From positions 1 through 11,962 of the forward strand of contig LT649862.1 of the NCBI GenBank assembly GCA_900128395.1: a stretch of 11,962 nucleotides of DNA, read 5' to 3'. This DNA is from Stramenopiles sp. TOSAG23-2. Taxonomy: Eukaryota > Sar. Made by a program: the position numbers and the translations under genes. Shown piece after piece: positions 1 through 7,091 of this stretch. Each line of letters starts with the position of its first letter. Positions within the stretch are counted from its first letter, which is position 1. The notes under the pieces were generated by a model. That model saw nothing but the letters and a program-made list of their open reading frames with translations. It was not told where the DNA came from and made no database searches.

Positions 1-123
1 CGCGGTTTGTATATCTCTACACGTAGTAGAAATCCAATTGGAAGCTGCGAGCTCCTTTATTTCGGCTTTGTTCGAGATCTTTACGAGTTTGGTTTTAGCG
101 ACTTCCAGACGGAACGTATTTAA
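1..123 (+). CDS. possible 3' end of an unidentified gene, cut by the window edge
   Basis: The 119 bases beyond the fumarase stop are about 43% G+C by hand count, like the coding regions here and unlike the AT-rich spacers. Plus-strand frame 1 is open from the edge to a TAA at 121-123 (40 codons, ending FQTERI), which would be a convergent gene whose stop overlaps the fumarase stop (120-122). Two other frames are also open: plus frame 2, running on antisense into fumarase to 334, and a minus frame from an ATG at 132 (starts [11 protein letters not shown]) running off the edge. I favour frame 1 because a tail-to-tail arrangement fits the alternating layout. I recognise none of the three peptides, and the segment could simply be a GC-rich 3' UTR. 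Confidence 0.3.
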   Translation, partial: RGLYISTRSRNPIGSCELLYFGFVRDLYEFGFSDFQTERI

Positions 124-1814
124 ACTTGCCATTCTTGAAAAAAATCATTTCCTTTGTCATCTACAACTACAAAAGCAGGAAAATTTTCAACATCTACTTT
201 CCAAACTGCTTCCATACCAAGTTCAGGATACTCTAGAACTTCCACTTTTTTTATACAATTTTGAGCTAAGATTGCTGCTGGACCACCAATTGACCCTAAA
301 TAAAATCCACCATATTCTTTGCAAGCTTTTGTAACTTGCCTACTACGATTTCCCTTTGCTAACATGACATATCCACCACCTGCTTTCATAAAATTACCTA
401 CATATGAATCCATTCTACCTGCTGTTGTTGGACCGAATGAACCAGATGCATACCCATCCGGTGTTTTTGCAGGACCTGCATAGTAAACGATATGGTCTTG
501 AAGGTATTCTGGCATACCTTCACCAGCGTCAAGTCTTTCTTGAATTTTGGCATGTGCAATATCACGTGCAACAACGATCGTACCGCTTAACGAAACACGT
601 GATTTGACAGGCAAGGTGCTTAAAACTTCCCTAAGCTTAGACATTCCTTGGTTTAGATCAATATCAACTACCGTTTCACTTAATGCATTTTCCGTGACAT
701 CAGGTAAATATTTACTAGGATCTGTCTCTAACTGTTCAATGAAAACGCCATCTTCAGTTATTTTACCAAAAGCTTGTCGGTCAGCAGAGCAAGAAACTCC
801 AATACCAACTGGGCATGATGCACCGTGTCGAGGCAAACGTATTACGCGAACATCATGACAAAAATATTTCCCACCAAATTGAGCACCAATGCCTAAATCA
901 CGAGTAATTTGTAAAATTTTTTCTTCCCATTCCAAATCACGAAATCCTCTTCCATGTTCATTTCCACTAGTATTCATACCATCTAAATATTTTGCACTGG
1001 CATATTTAACAGTTTTTAATGTCATTTCAGCAGATAATCCACCGATAACAATTGCTAAATGGTAGGGTGGACATGCTGCTGTGCCTAGACTTTTAATTTT
1101 CTCTTCAATAAATTCGGCAAGTGATTTCTCGTTAAGCAAAGCCTTTGTTTGTTGATATAAGAAAGTCTTATTGGCGCTTCCACCACCTTTTGCCATAAAC
1201 ATGAAACTGTATTCTGAACCTTTTGTTGCATAAAGCTCAACTTGTGCTGGTAAATTAGTTTTTGTATTTTGTTCTGTAAACATATCAGTTGGTGCCACTT
1301 GTGAGTAACGCAAGTTCCTTTCAGTGTATGTATTGTACACACCACGAGAAAGATGACTTTCATCATCACCATCTGTTATGACATTGCCACCACGTTTGCC
1401 AACAATAATTCCTGTTCCAGTATCTTGGCACCCCGGTAACACCATACCAGCAGCAACATTTGCATTTTTCAATAATTCAATTGCTACAAACTTATCATTT
1501 TCAGATGCTTCAGGGTCAGCTAAAATGTTTGATAGTTGCTGCAAGTGTGCCGGTCTTAATAAGTGGGCTATATCTGTCATGCCTTGTGCAGCTATTGCGG
1601 TTAGTGCTTCCGGCTCTACTTTTAGCATTTTACGACCATCCATATCAAATGTTGATACCCATTTCTCAGATCCCTCCAATTTTTTATATGGGGTCTTCGG
1701 TTTATTTGGCGATTCAAATAAATCTTGGTATACAAATCCGGTACTAAACGCCCTTATATTCTTCGAAACATTTAGTAATTTATTCGCCGTTGATCTTGCT
1801 ATTGCACTTAACAT
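120..1814 (-). CDS. class I (4Fe-4S) fumarate hydratase, mitochondrial
   Basis: This 564-residue enzyme hydrates fumarate to L-malate in the TCA cycle. Residues 1-25 form an Arg/Lys/Ser-rich, acid-free presequence (MLSAIARST to RAFS), typical of mitochondrial import. The alpha-type domain runs from about 65 to 345 and the beta-type domain from about 370 to 560. Cluster ligands are C129 (PGCQDTG), C248 (AACPPYH) and C342 (VSCSADRQ); their spacing of 119 and 94 matches what I recall for Leishmania class I fumarase. D131, R417, T463, R467 and K487 fall at the remembered active-site offsets, so the enzyme looks intact. Start choice: the open frame extends upstream to 2009, but that part reads through a (TA)n microsatellite, and the ATG at 1814 gives the presequence. 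The stop is TAA at 120-122. It lies head to head with the TPR-Aha1 gene across 651 bp. Class I fumarases are unrelated to the class II enzyme of animals. Confidence 0.95.
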   Translation of the reverse strand: MLSAIARSTANKLLNVSKNIRAFSTGFVYQDLFESPNKPKTPYKKLEGSEKWVSTFDMDGRKMLKVEPEALTAIAAQGMTDIAHLLRPAHLQQLSNILADPEASENDKFVAIELLKNANVAAGMVLPGCQDTGTGIIVGKRGGNVITDGDDESHLSRGVYNTYTERNLRYSQVAPTDMFTEQNTKTNLPAQVELYATKGSEYSFMFMAKGGGSANKTFLYQQTKALLNEKSLAEFIEEKIKSLGTAACPPYHLAIVIGGLSAEMTLKTVKYASAKYLDGMNTSGNEHGRGFRDLEWEEKILQITRDLGIGAQFGGKYFCHDVRVIRLPRHGASCPVGIGVSCSADRQAFGKITEDGVFIEQLETDPSKYLPDVTENALSETVVDIDLNQGMSKLREVLSTLPVKSRVSLSGTIVVARDIAHAKIQERLDAGEGMPEYLQDHIVYYAGPAKTPDGYASGSFGPTTAGRMDSYVGNFMKAGGGYVMLAKGNRSRQVTKACKEYGGFYLGSIGGPAAILAQNCIKKVEVLEYPELGMEAVWKVDVENFPAFVVVDDKGNDFFQEWQV

Positions 1815-1831
1815 GATGGATGGATGTTGAC

Positions 1832-1877
1832 TATATATATATATATATATAAATATAAATAAATATATATATATATA
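1832..1877. repeat. (TA)n microsatellite, two runs
   Basis: TA dinucleotide runs at 1832-1851 and 1864-1877 are separated by an AAT-rich spacer. They sit 18 bp from the fumarase ATG, probably inside its 5' UTR, and cause the spurious Tyr/Ile-rich extension of the fumarase reading frame. Confidence 0.9.
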
Positions 1878-1977
1878 AATACATTTTGCTATATGTATGA
1901 TAATATGTATTATATTATTAGAGACTATATTTATAATATTGTTTCTCGTCGTCGTCTGTATATTAGTGTCCACCCAC

Positions 1978-2003
1978 TGCTGGTCCACAATGGCACACCA
2001 GCA
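1978..2003. other. GC-richer stem-loop in the fumarase leader region
   Basis: TGCTGGT (1978-1984) pairs perfectly with ACCAGCA (1997-2003) across 12 nt. CCA (1985-1987) can pair with TGG (1991-1993) inside the loop. It lies 164-189 nt upstream of the fumarase ATG, in a region of far lower G+C. Whether it is transcribed is unknown. Confidence 0.45.
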
Positions 2004-2025
2004 CACCACATCATCAGCACCTTAA

Positions 2026-2060
2026 TCTTCTTCTTCTTTTTCTTTTTTCTTTCTTCCTTC
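2026..2060. repeat. 35-nt pure pyrimidine tract
   Basis: An unbroken C/T run on the plus strand, purine-only (GA-rich) in the fumarase sense. Such tracts are common in promoters and leaders; no specific role can be assigned. Confidence 0.8.
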
Positions 2061-2258
2061 ACGCTTCAGGACCAACAATTTCAATTTGGATTATGGTATT
2101 TTTTTAATAAGGATATTAAAATATACAAATAAAAGACGATTAACAACAGTATGGTGGTACACACTAGTTATAAATAATGAAATTCTAATATTATAAATAC
2201 CTTAAATATAAGAAGCATCTTCCAGAGCCTTTCGCTCCCATCTTCTAGCAATTATATT

Positions 2259-2267
2259 TACCTGGTA
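2259..2267 (-). promoter_or_regulatory. ACCWGGT motif, site 1
   Basis: TACCTGGTA on the plus strand, reading TACCAGGTA in the fumarase sense, 445 bp upstream of the fumarase ATG and 199 bp upstream of the TPR-Aha1 ATG. It is one of six near-palindromic copies in spacers of this window and forms an inverted pair with the copy at 2337-2345. Function is inferred only from recurrence. Confidence 0.45.
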
Positions 2268-2336
2268 CAGTATTATTATTGCACTATTTTATTATTATTA
2301 GCACACATTACAGATGATATATAACAAGGCTAATTG

Positions 2337-2345
2337 CACCAGGTA
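2337..2345 (+). promoter_or_regulatory. ACCWGGT motif, site 2
   Basis: CACCAGGTA on the plus strand, 121 bp upstream of the TPR-Aha1 ATG. It has one flanking-base difference from the other copies and an intact ACCAGGT core. It could be a transcription-factor site or a 5' splice donor (CAG|GTATTC) in the leader. Confidence 0.45.
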
Positions 2346-2465
2346 TTCTAAAAATAAAAAAAATGATATACTATCTTCACATAGACATTTATAAATATAT
2401 ATATACACAACAAATAAAAACTATCGCAAAAGAGTTACTCCAACGTTTGGAATAGAAATATCAAT

Positions 2466-3707
2466 ATGGCAGCATTCAATAATACAAAGAATCCATTTGA
2501 AAACTTACATAGCGATGTATTAAGAGTTGAACCATCTTCAGAGGAAGAAAAGGTTAAGTTAGTTGCCGAAATTAAAGAAAGAGGTAATAATGCATTTAAA
2601 ACAAGAAGAATGGAAGAGGCAGATATGCTATACAGTCGTGCTATTGAACTAGATAATACGATGCATGCATTATACGGAAATCGATCAGCAGTAAATCATA
2701 CAATGGGAAAATTTGAGAAAGCACTGGAAGATGCAATATCTGCCATTAACTGTAAGCCAGATTGGGCAAAAGGATATTTTCGTAAAGGAAATGCCTTACA
2801 TGGTTTGAAAAGACCACACGCTGCAATAGAGGCGTTTGAAGAAAGCTTAAAGTTGGAAGGAAAGAAAAATAAAGCTGTACAGAAAGCATTGGACAAGGCA
2901 AAAAAGTTAGGAGAAAAAATTTCAAAAGAAGATGAAGAATTAGCAAATAATGTAAATGAAAAATCATTGAATACAAATTCATTCACTATAAAACAAAGAA
3001 ATGATACGACAAAAGAAGTTTTAAACACTCAAAGAAAAGCTGAAAAGTTGAGTGGAAACGATGTTGTACGAGCAAATGATATTGGTGAAGTATCGAAAAC
3101 AGATGTGGTTCGAGGATATAAAAAGACAAAAGATGGACGTACTACAACGTTCTTCCATCGGGACATTGATGATGAAGCAAAAAAATTGATTGGAAGTATA
3201 GCACCAAAAAAAATTGATCCAGTTAAATTGAAAAATAACAATGATCAAGATAAAGGTGATGGCAGTGCATGGAATAAAGGTGGAACATACGAAGAGAAAA
3301 ATATTAGTGATTGGGCAAAAAATCGTTTGAGTGATTTATTGCAAGATACGTCTACAACTTGCAATGATTGTGTAGTGAACATTGGAAAGATAAAGAAGCT
3401 GGATGGGGAAGCACAAGTTTTTGTTCTAAGAGGTACAAAGCGTTTTATGTTTGAATTCAATGTCGAAATGGAATGGGTTGCCATTAGTAATAATAATGAT
3501 GCAAGTTATGAAGGTACAATTGTATACCCTGATTTATCCACCGATGCATGTGGTGATTATGAGGTAAATGTAAAAGTAAAAAGTGCATCTATTCCAGATG
3601 ACCTTCGTTCTAATATAGTGAAAACGGACGGGATTTTTCAAAAAGAAATTAGAAGAATTGTTGGTATTTTCGAAAAAGAATTTGTTGATTCTAGTTTTAA
3701 AAAATAA
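2466..3707 (+). CDS. TPR-Aha1 N-domain fusion, predicted Hsp90 co-chaperone
   Basis: This is a 413-residue predicted cytosolic co-chaperone. Residues 34-150 hold three TPR motifs closely resembling TPR1 of Hop/STI1. The five clamp residues that grip the EEVD tail of Hsp70/Hsp90 all appear present: K37, N41, N72 (LYGNRSA), K102 and R106 (PDWAKGYFRK). Residues 150-215 are a Lys/Asn-rich linker. Residues 216-250 (GYKKTKDGRTTTFFHR to IAPKKI) look like an ordered segment I cannot name. Residues 267-408 match the Aha1 N-terminal domain that stimulates Hsp90 ATPase: SAWNKGGTYEEKN, SDWAKNRLSDLL, KLDGEAQVFV, FEFNVEMEW and YEGTIVYPDLS. The NxNNWHW element of Aha1 is not visible, nor is an Aha1 C-terminal (SRPBCC-type) domain. 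Canonical Aha1 has no TPR. ATG with A at -3, stop TAA at 3705-3707 overlapping an AATAAA. It converges on the next gene with 184 bp between stops. Confidence 0.92.
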   Translation: MAAFNNTKNPFENLHSDVLRVEPSSEEEKVKLVAEIKERGNNAFKTRRMEEADMLYSRAIELDNTMHALYGNRSAVNHTMGKFEKALEDAISAINCKPDWAKGYFRKGNALHGLKRPHAAIEAFEESLKLEGKKNKAVQKALDKAKKLGEKISKEDEELANNVNEKSLNTNSFTIKQRNDTTKEVLNTQRKAEKLSGNDVVRANDIGEVSKTDVVRGYKKTKDGRTTTFFHRDIDDEAKKLIGSIAPKKIDPVKLKNNNDQDKGDGSAWNKGGTYEEKNISDWAKNRLSDLLQDTSTTCNDCVVNIGKIKKLDGEAQVFVLRGTKRFMFEFNVEMEWVAISNNNDASYEGTIVYPDLSTDACGDYEVNVKVKSASIPDDLRSNIVKTDGIFQKEIRRIVGIFEKEFVDSSFKK

Positions 3708-3891
3708 AATAAAAGCGCTAGAATATATTATATTCTTTGGAGAGTACCAGGTATGATAGGAAGTGATTATCGTATTATAGTTCGTATAATATATATGATA
3801 CAGCTACACTTTTTAAAAAAAAAAATATAATACTGAGTATATATTAATATTTTTTATTATTTAATTTTACATTTTACACATATGTATATAA
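3708..3891. other. convergent spacer with two palindromes
   Basis: This 184-bp AT-rich region between two converging stop codons must supply 3'-end signals for both strands. It holds a perfect 17-nt palindrome at 3720-3736 (eight-base arms around T3728), one ACCWGGT motif, and a stem-loop in which TATTATA (3773-3779) pairs with TATAATA (3785-3791) across the loop GTTCG. Either hairpin could assist 3'-end formation, but this is untested. Confidence 0.45.
3745..3753 (+). promoter_or_regulatory. ACCWGGT motif, site 3
   Basis: TACCAGGTA 38 bp past the TPR-Aha1 stop, in a convergent spacer where no promoter is expected. This copy argues against a purely promoter role for the motif, or hints at a non-coding transcript or a 3' UTR intron (CAG|GTATGA). 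Confidence 0.4.
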
Positions 3892-4760
3892 TCACATCCT
3901 TAACTTCTTTGCACTTCTGGAAAACATTGATTTACGATTTACAAATGCAGTTAATAATGCATCTAGTTCATCAGGCTCATCCATATTGACATGAAACGAG
4001 GGTTGTACAGGACTTGTTTTTGGACTTCTAGAAACTACTTGATTATTACCCATACCAATGAATTCACTGCTGCCTCGAAGAGCACCACCACTTGGTGAAG
4101 AAAAGCCTCCACCACCTCTAACAGCAGCGACAACGTCTCCTTTATAAAATTCTTTTAGCTGATTTTGGAGTGATGATATCGTTGCACGTTGCTCAGCAAG
4201 TTGTTGCAATAAAGTTTCATGCTGTTTATTTAAATCTCTGCGCAAGCGTCCTATTCCGACTGTATTCGGGTTTTTGTTATTACCTAATTCATCTTTTGTT
4301 GGTGGGGTGCGTGGTGGACCTTTCGTACTAGCGAACACATCATCTACAGTGCCACGTTTTTTTTGCAATACTTGTTGTCTAACTTTTTCTGCATCTTCCC
4401 TTGCTGACTTTTCTTTCTCACGCGTTTCCTTATCACGATGCTCTCGCTGGTAAGCATTTAAAATCTCAACTCTTTCTCTCTCTACTCTTTCCTCTTCTCT
4501 TCGTTCTTCTTCCGCTCGTTTTTGCTTTTCAATTTGTTTTTGCCTTCGTTTCATTTCAATTTGAACACGTAATGTTTGTTTCAACTCCTCCCGCTTTCTT
4601 TCAGCTTCTGCAATTTCACGTGCTTGTTCAGGTGCAACATAAGCAAGTCTTCCATATCCACCAGGTGGCGTCATCATACGTCCGTTTTCCGGATTTCTCA
4701 TACTCATGGTCCCAGACATTGTTTCTTGAAAACCACCTCCTTGTTGTTGACCACGATTCA

Positions 4761-4791
<31 letters not shown>

Positions 4792-5769
4792 AAAATACGG
4801 ATTATGCTCCTGTGCACGAAAAATTTTAGGAGACAAACCACCTGCTTTCGCAGCACCATGAACTTCCCTTAAATCAGTAACAATTTTGCCAGTATCATCA
4901 CGTAATGGAGCACCTCCACCACCACGTCCCCATGGATCATATTTAACAGCCTCATTTCTTGCACGCCTTTCCGCTATTATATCATCTTCCTTCACTTTCC
5001 GTTCTCTATCTTTCCTTTCTTGTACTTGTCTATTCAAGGATTCAAGCCATAACTGTTTTTTCCTAGCTTTTGCTCTTTGATCATTTGCAAGCTGTGCATC
5101 GTATTTATTATTGCCACCCCACATTCCCTCTAAGTTATTACGTGGTTTATTCCTACGGTCACCACGAGGTAATATATCCATCCCACTGTTATATCCCATG
5201 TTATTATTATTATTACGATTATTTCCATTGCGAAAATTCTGTCCTGGGTAGTCCGGTCTTGCTAATCTCTTAGCAAACTCATTATAATTTACACGTCCAT
5301 TTCCATTAATATCGACATACCTCAAAACACTTTCCACATCGTTTGTGGGAAGATTGTACATGTTACATAATCGTCTAATTTCACCAGAATCTAAATACCC
5401 AGATCTATCTGAATCTGCACTTAAAAAGGCCTTTGCTAAATATCTAAACCTTTCTTCTAACTCCACAGTTAAATTTTTAACAGCGGTTGGCACGTTGTTA
5501 CCACCGCCATTATACCTAGCTTGTGGCACCGGTGCATTAAATGCAGCAGCTGAATTAAAGCCATATTGCTGCTTGTATTTATCTGCTAATCTTGCACCCG
5601 CAAGTGCTACATTTCCTTTCGGAATTCTATTATTATTATTATTATTAATTTGTTGTTGTTGTTGCATATTATATCTCGCATTAACTTGACGGTCTAATTC
5701 TTCTTTATATTGACGTTGTCTTTGCTTACGTACAGCAATTGGGTCATTTGGTGTTCTACCAATAAACAT
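3892..5769 (-). CDS. EF-hand coiled-coil protein, CSPP1-like (centrosome/cilium type)
   Basis: This 625-residue protein has two adjacent EF-hands with canonical 12-residue loops: 119-130 (DSDRSGYLDSGE) and 153-164 (DINGNGRVNYNE), so Ca2+ binding is likely. Basic helical segments share a K/R-x-x-Q/L-x-x-x-L-x-x-Q-V/I pattern at about 15-30, 237-253 and 391-407. Residues 278-300 (PWGRGGGGAPLRD to TDLRE) match, from memory, the glycine-rich motif of CSPP1-type microtubule proteins. A long charged coiled coil runs from about 380 to 470, with another at 505-542. Low-complexity tracts include Q36-40, N42-47, N186-190 and Q327-336. Proline-directed sites include S313-P-K, T488-P and S582-P-K. Start: the in-frame ATG at 5769 (MFIGRTPNDP); a TTG four codons upstream is not a eukaryotic start. 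The stop is TGA. Orthology to CSPP1 is a motif-level inference; the EF-hands are not part of animal CSPP1 as I recall it. Confidence 0.88.
4762..4791. repeat. (TTG)10 triplet run encoding polyglutamine
   Basis: Ten perfect TTG units on the plus strand read as ten CAA codons, Gln327-336 of the EF-hand protein. All codons are identical, so the run is prone to slippage and probably length-polymorphic. Confidence 0.95.
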
Positions 5770-6166
5770 ATGATTCTTCAATTAATATTGATATGATATC
5801 AGTATCTCTCTGTCTATTCTTTGTATATAAAATTTGATATATATATATATATTAATATCTATGTAGCAAGAATATAATATTAATACAATTTTACCTTTCT
5901 ATAAATATATATAAAGCTTCTATCGATGTACATACATACATATATTTTGATGATTATAAAAAACGATTAATAGTATTGCACAGTATGGGAATTAAAAATA
6001 GCTCTCAATTTTATTGTGAGCGAGAGAGGACTATTTATTAAAAAAAGTCAAACGTATAACTGGTGGCAAATAGCAAATAGGACAAATTGTACTAGTGTAT
6101 AAGTATAGAAAATAAAGAGAAATAGGAAGAACAGAGAGAACTACAAACCTTTTTACCTTAAAATAG

Positions 6167-6222
6167 TTTTTTTTTTTTTTTTTTTTCACAGTTTCATCAA
6201 CAAAAAGTATCACAGTTTCATC
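6167..6222. repeat. T20 tract followed by a 13-bp direct repeat
   Basis: A 20-nt T run (6167-6186) abuts TCACAGTTTCATC at 6186-6198, repeated exactly at 6210-6222 with 24-bp spacing. It lies about 400 bp upstream of the CSPP1-like start. It may be a duplicated regulatory site or a simple local duplication. Confidence 0.7.
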
Positions 6223-6448
6223 CACTTCATATACTTGTTAGTATGAAGTAATTTAACATACAATATCATTATAAAAGCACAACGTTGTTTGGCGTTTTGA
6301 CCATTCGGTTCCTATCTAAAAACACGGTGCATATATTATGTTCTTATTGCTTATAAGTGTTAATTCTATTTATATTGTAAATATTTCTATATGTGACAAA
6401 TAATAGTGTACCTACTCGTTTCATTTTGTCCGCAAAAAGATTTAGGGA

Positions 6449-6506
6449 ATGTAAATGTTGAGATCAACAAAAGATCGTCCTAAAGATGGTACCTTAGTAT
6501 TTACAT
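6449..6506. other. 8-bp inverted repeat in the GC-richer part of the spacer
   Basis: ATGTAAAT (6449-6456) and ATTTACAT (6499-6506) are perfect inverted repeats 42 bp apart. A shorter overlapping pair, TTTAGG (6441-6446) and CCTAAA (6479-6484), lies nearby. It could be a paired binding site or weak RNA structure; AT-rich arms of this length can arise by chance. Confidence 0.35.
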
Positions 6507-6774
6507 GCTAATGGACCCTGAACGTTCATAAATATCATACACGAGATTTAATGGTATTGCGGTGCTATTTGCAAATCTTTTTTTTGTAAAAAGAAAGAAC
6601 ACACAAAATACATAATATGTATTATATGTATGTATTATACATATACAACCACACATATCGAAGCATACAAACAACTAACAAGCAGTAGATATAAGTAAAT
6701 ACTAAAACAAAATAAGTAATCATCTCAGTTAAACAAATAAAAGAAAACAAAAACAAAAAAAAGTAAGTAACTTA

Positions 6775-6797
6775 ATATATATATATATATATATATA
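6775..6797. repeat. (AT)n microsatellite
   Basis: A 23-nt alternating A/T run about 300 bp upstream of the cyclin B start, directly after an A-rich stretch. Confidence 0.9.
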
Positions 6798-7091
6798 CAC
6801 TAATCATACAAATATTATTTCTGTACTACACATGTGTTTAAAACTTTTTTCATATACGGCAAAAGAAATAGTTGAAAGCTATCATTGAAAACAAGAAAAC
6901 TAAATACATGTTTACGTACATTGTATATTTACATCCCATTCTGTATAACATCACAGATCTTCTTATTACTTCAGTATATATAAATAAATATCAACAACAG
7001 ATCGAACAAAGATTGACTAACAATGATAATTCATTTTCCTCTCGCTTTTATATATAAATTTATAAATGTATATATACAGAAATAAATAAAA

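Larger units (their letters stand above)
1815..2465. promoter_or_regulatory. divergent spacer, fumarase (-) and TPR-Aha1 (+)
   Basis: This 651-bp AT-rich region separates two start codons facing away from each other, so it should hold both promoters and both 5' UTRs. It contains a (TA)n microsatellite beside the fumarase ATG, a GC-richer stem-loop, a pyrimidine tract and an inverted pair of ACCWGGT motifs nearer the TPR-Aha1 start. The TPR-Aha1 ATG has A at -3. Short open frames here, such as 1893-2132 on the plus strand, are low-complexity and not credible genes. I cannot place transcription starts. Confidence 0.6.
5770..7091. promoter_or_regulatory. divergent spacer, CSPP1-like (-) and cyclin B (+)
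   Basis: At about 1.3 kb this is the longest gene-free stretch. It is AT-rich at both ends, with a modestly GC-richer middle (about 6270-6560) containing an inverted repeat. It also holds a T20 tract, a 13-bp direct repeat and a (TA)n run. No ACCWGGT motif occurs here. Open frames at 6031-6225 (-) and 6872-7057 (+) are low-complexity (poly-Lys, Tyr/Ile-rich) and not credible. I see no RNA gene. Confidence 0.55.

Noticed and set aside
1978-2003. Iron-responsive element in the fumarase leader
   Set aside because: The hairpin has neither the CAGUGN loop nor the bulged C in the right place.
1815-2009. N-terminal extension of the fumarase frame up to 2009
   Set aside because: It begins at a GTG, reads through a (TA)n microsatellite as Tyr/Ile repeats, and would bury a good mitochondrial presequence that starts at the ATG at 1814.
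1893-2132. 79-residue plus-strand frame in the divergent spacer
   Set aside because: It is translated pyrimidine tract and AT repeat (poly-Phe), with no coding character.
5770-5781. Four extra N-terminal codons on the EF-hand protein
   Set aside because: The first codon is TTG; the ATG at 5767-5769 is the first normal start.
6031-7057. Small open frames at 6031-6225 (-) and 6872-7057 (+)
   Set aside because: They come from oligo-T and AT-rich runs, encode poly-Lys or Tyr/Ile-rich peptides, and show no domain or coding-like composition.
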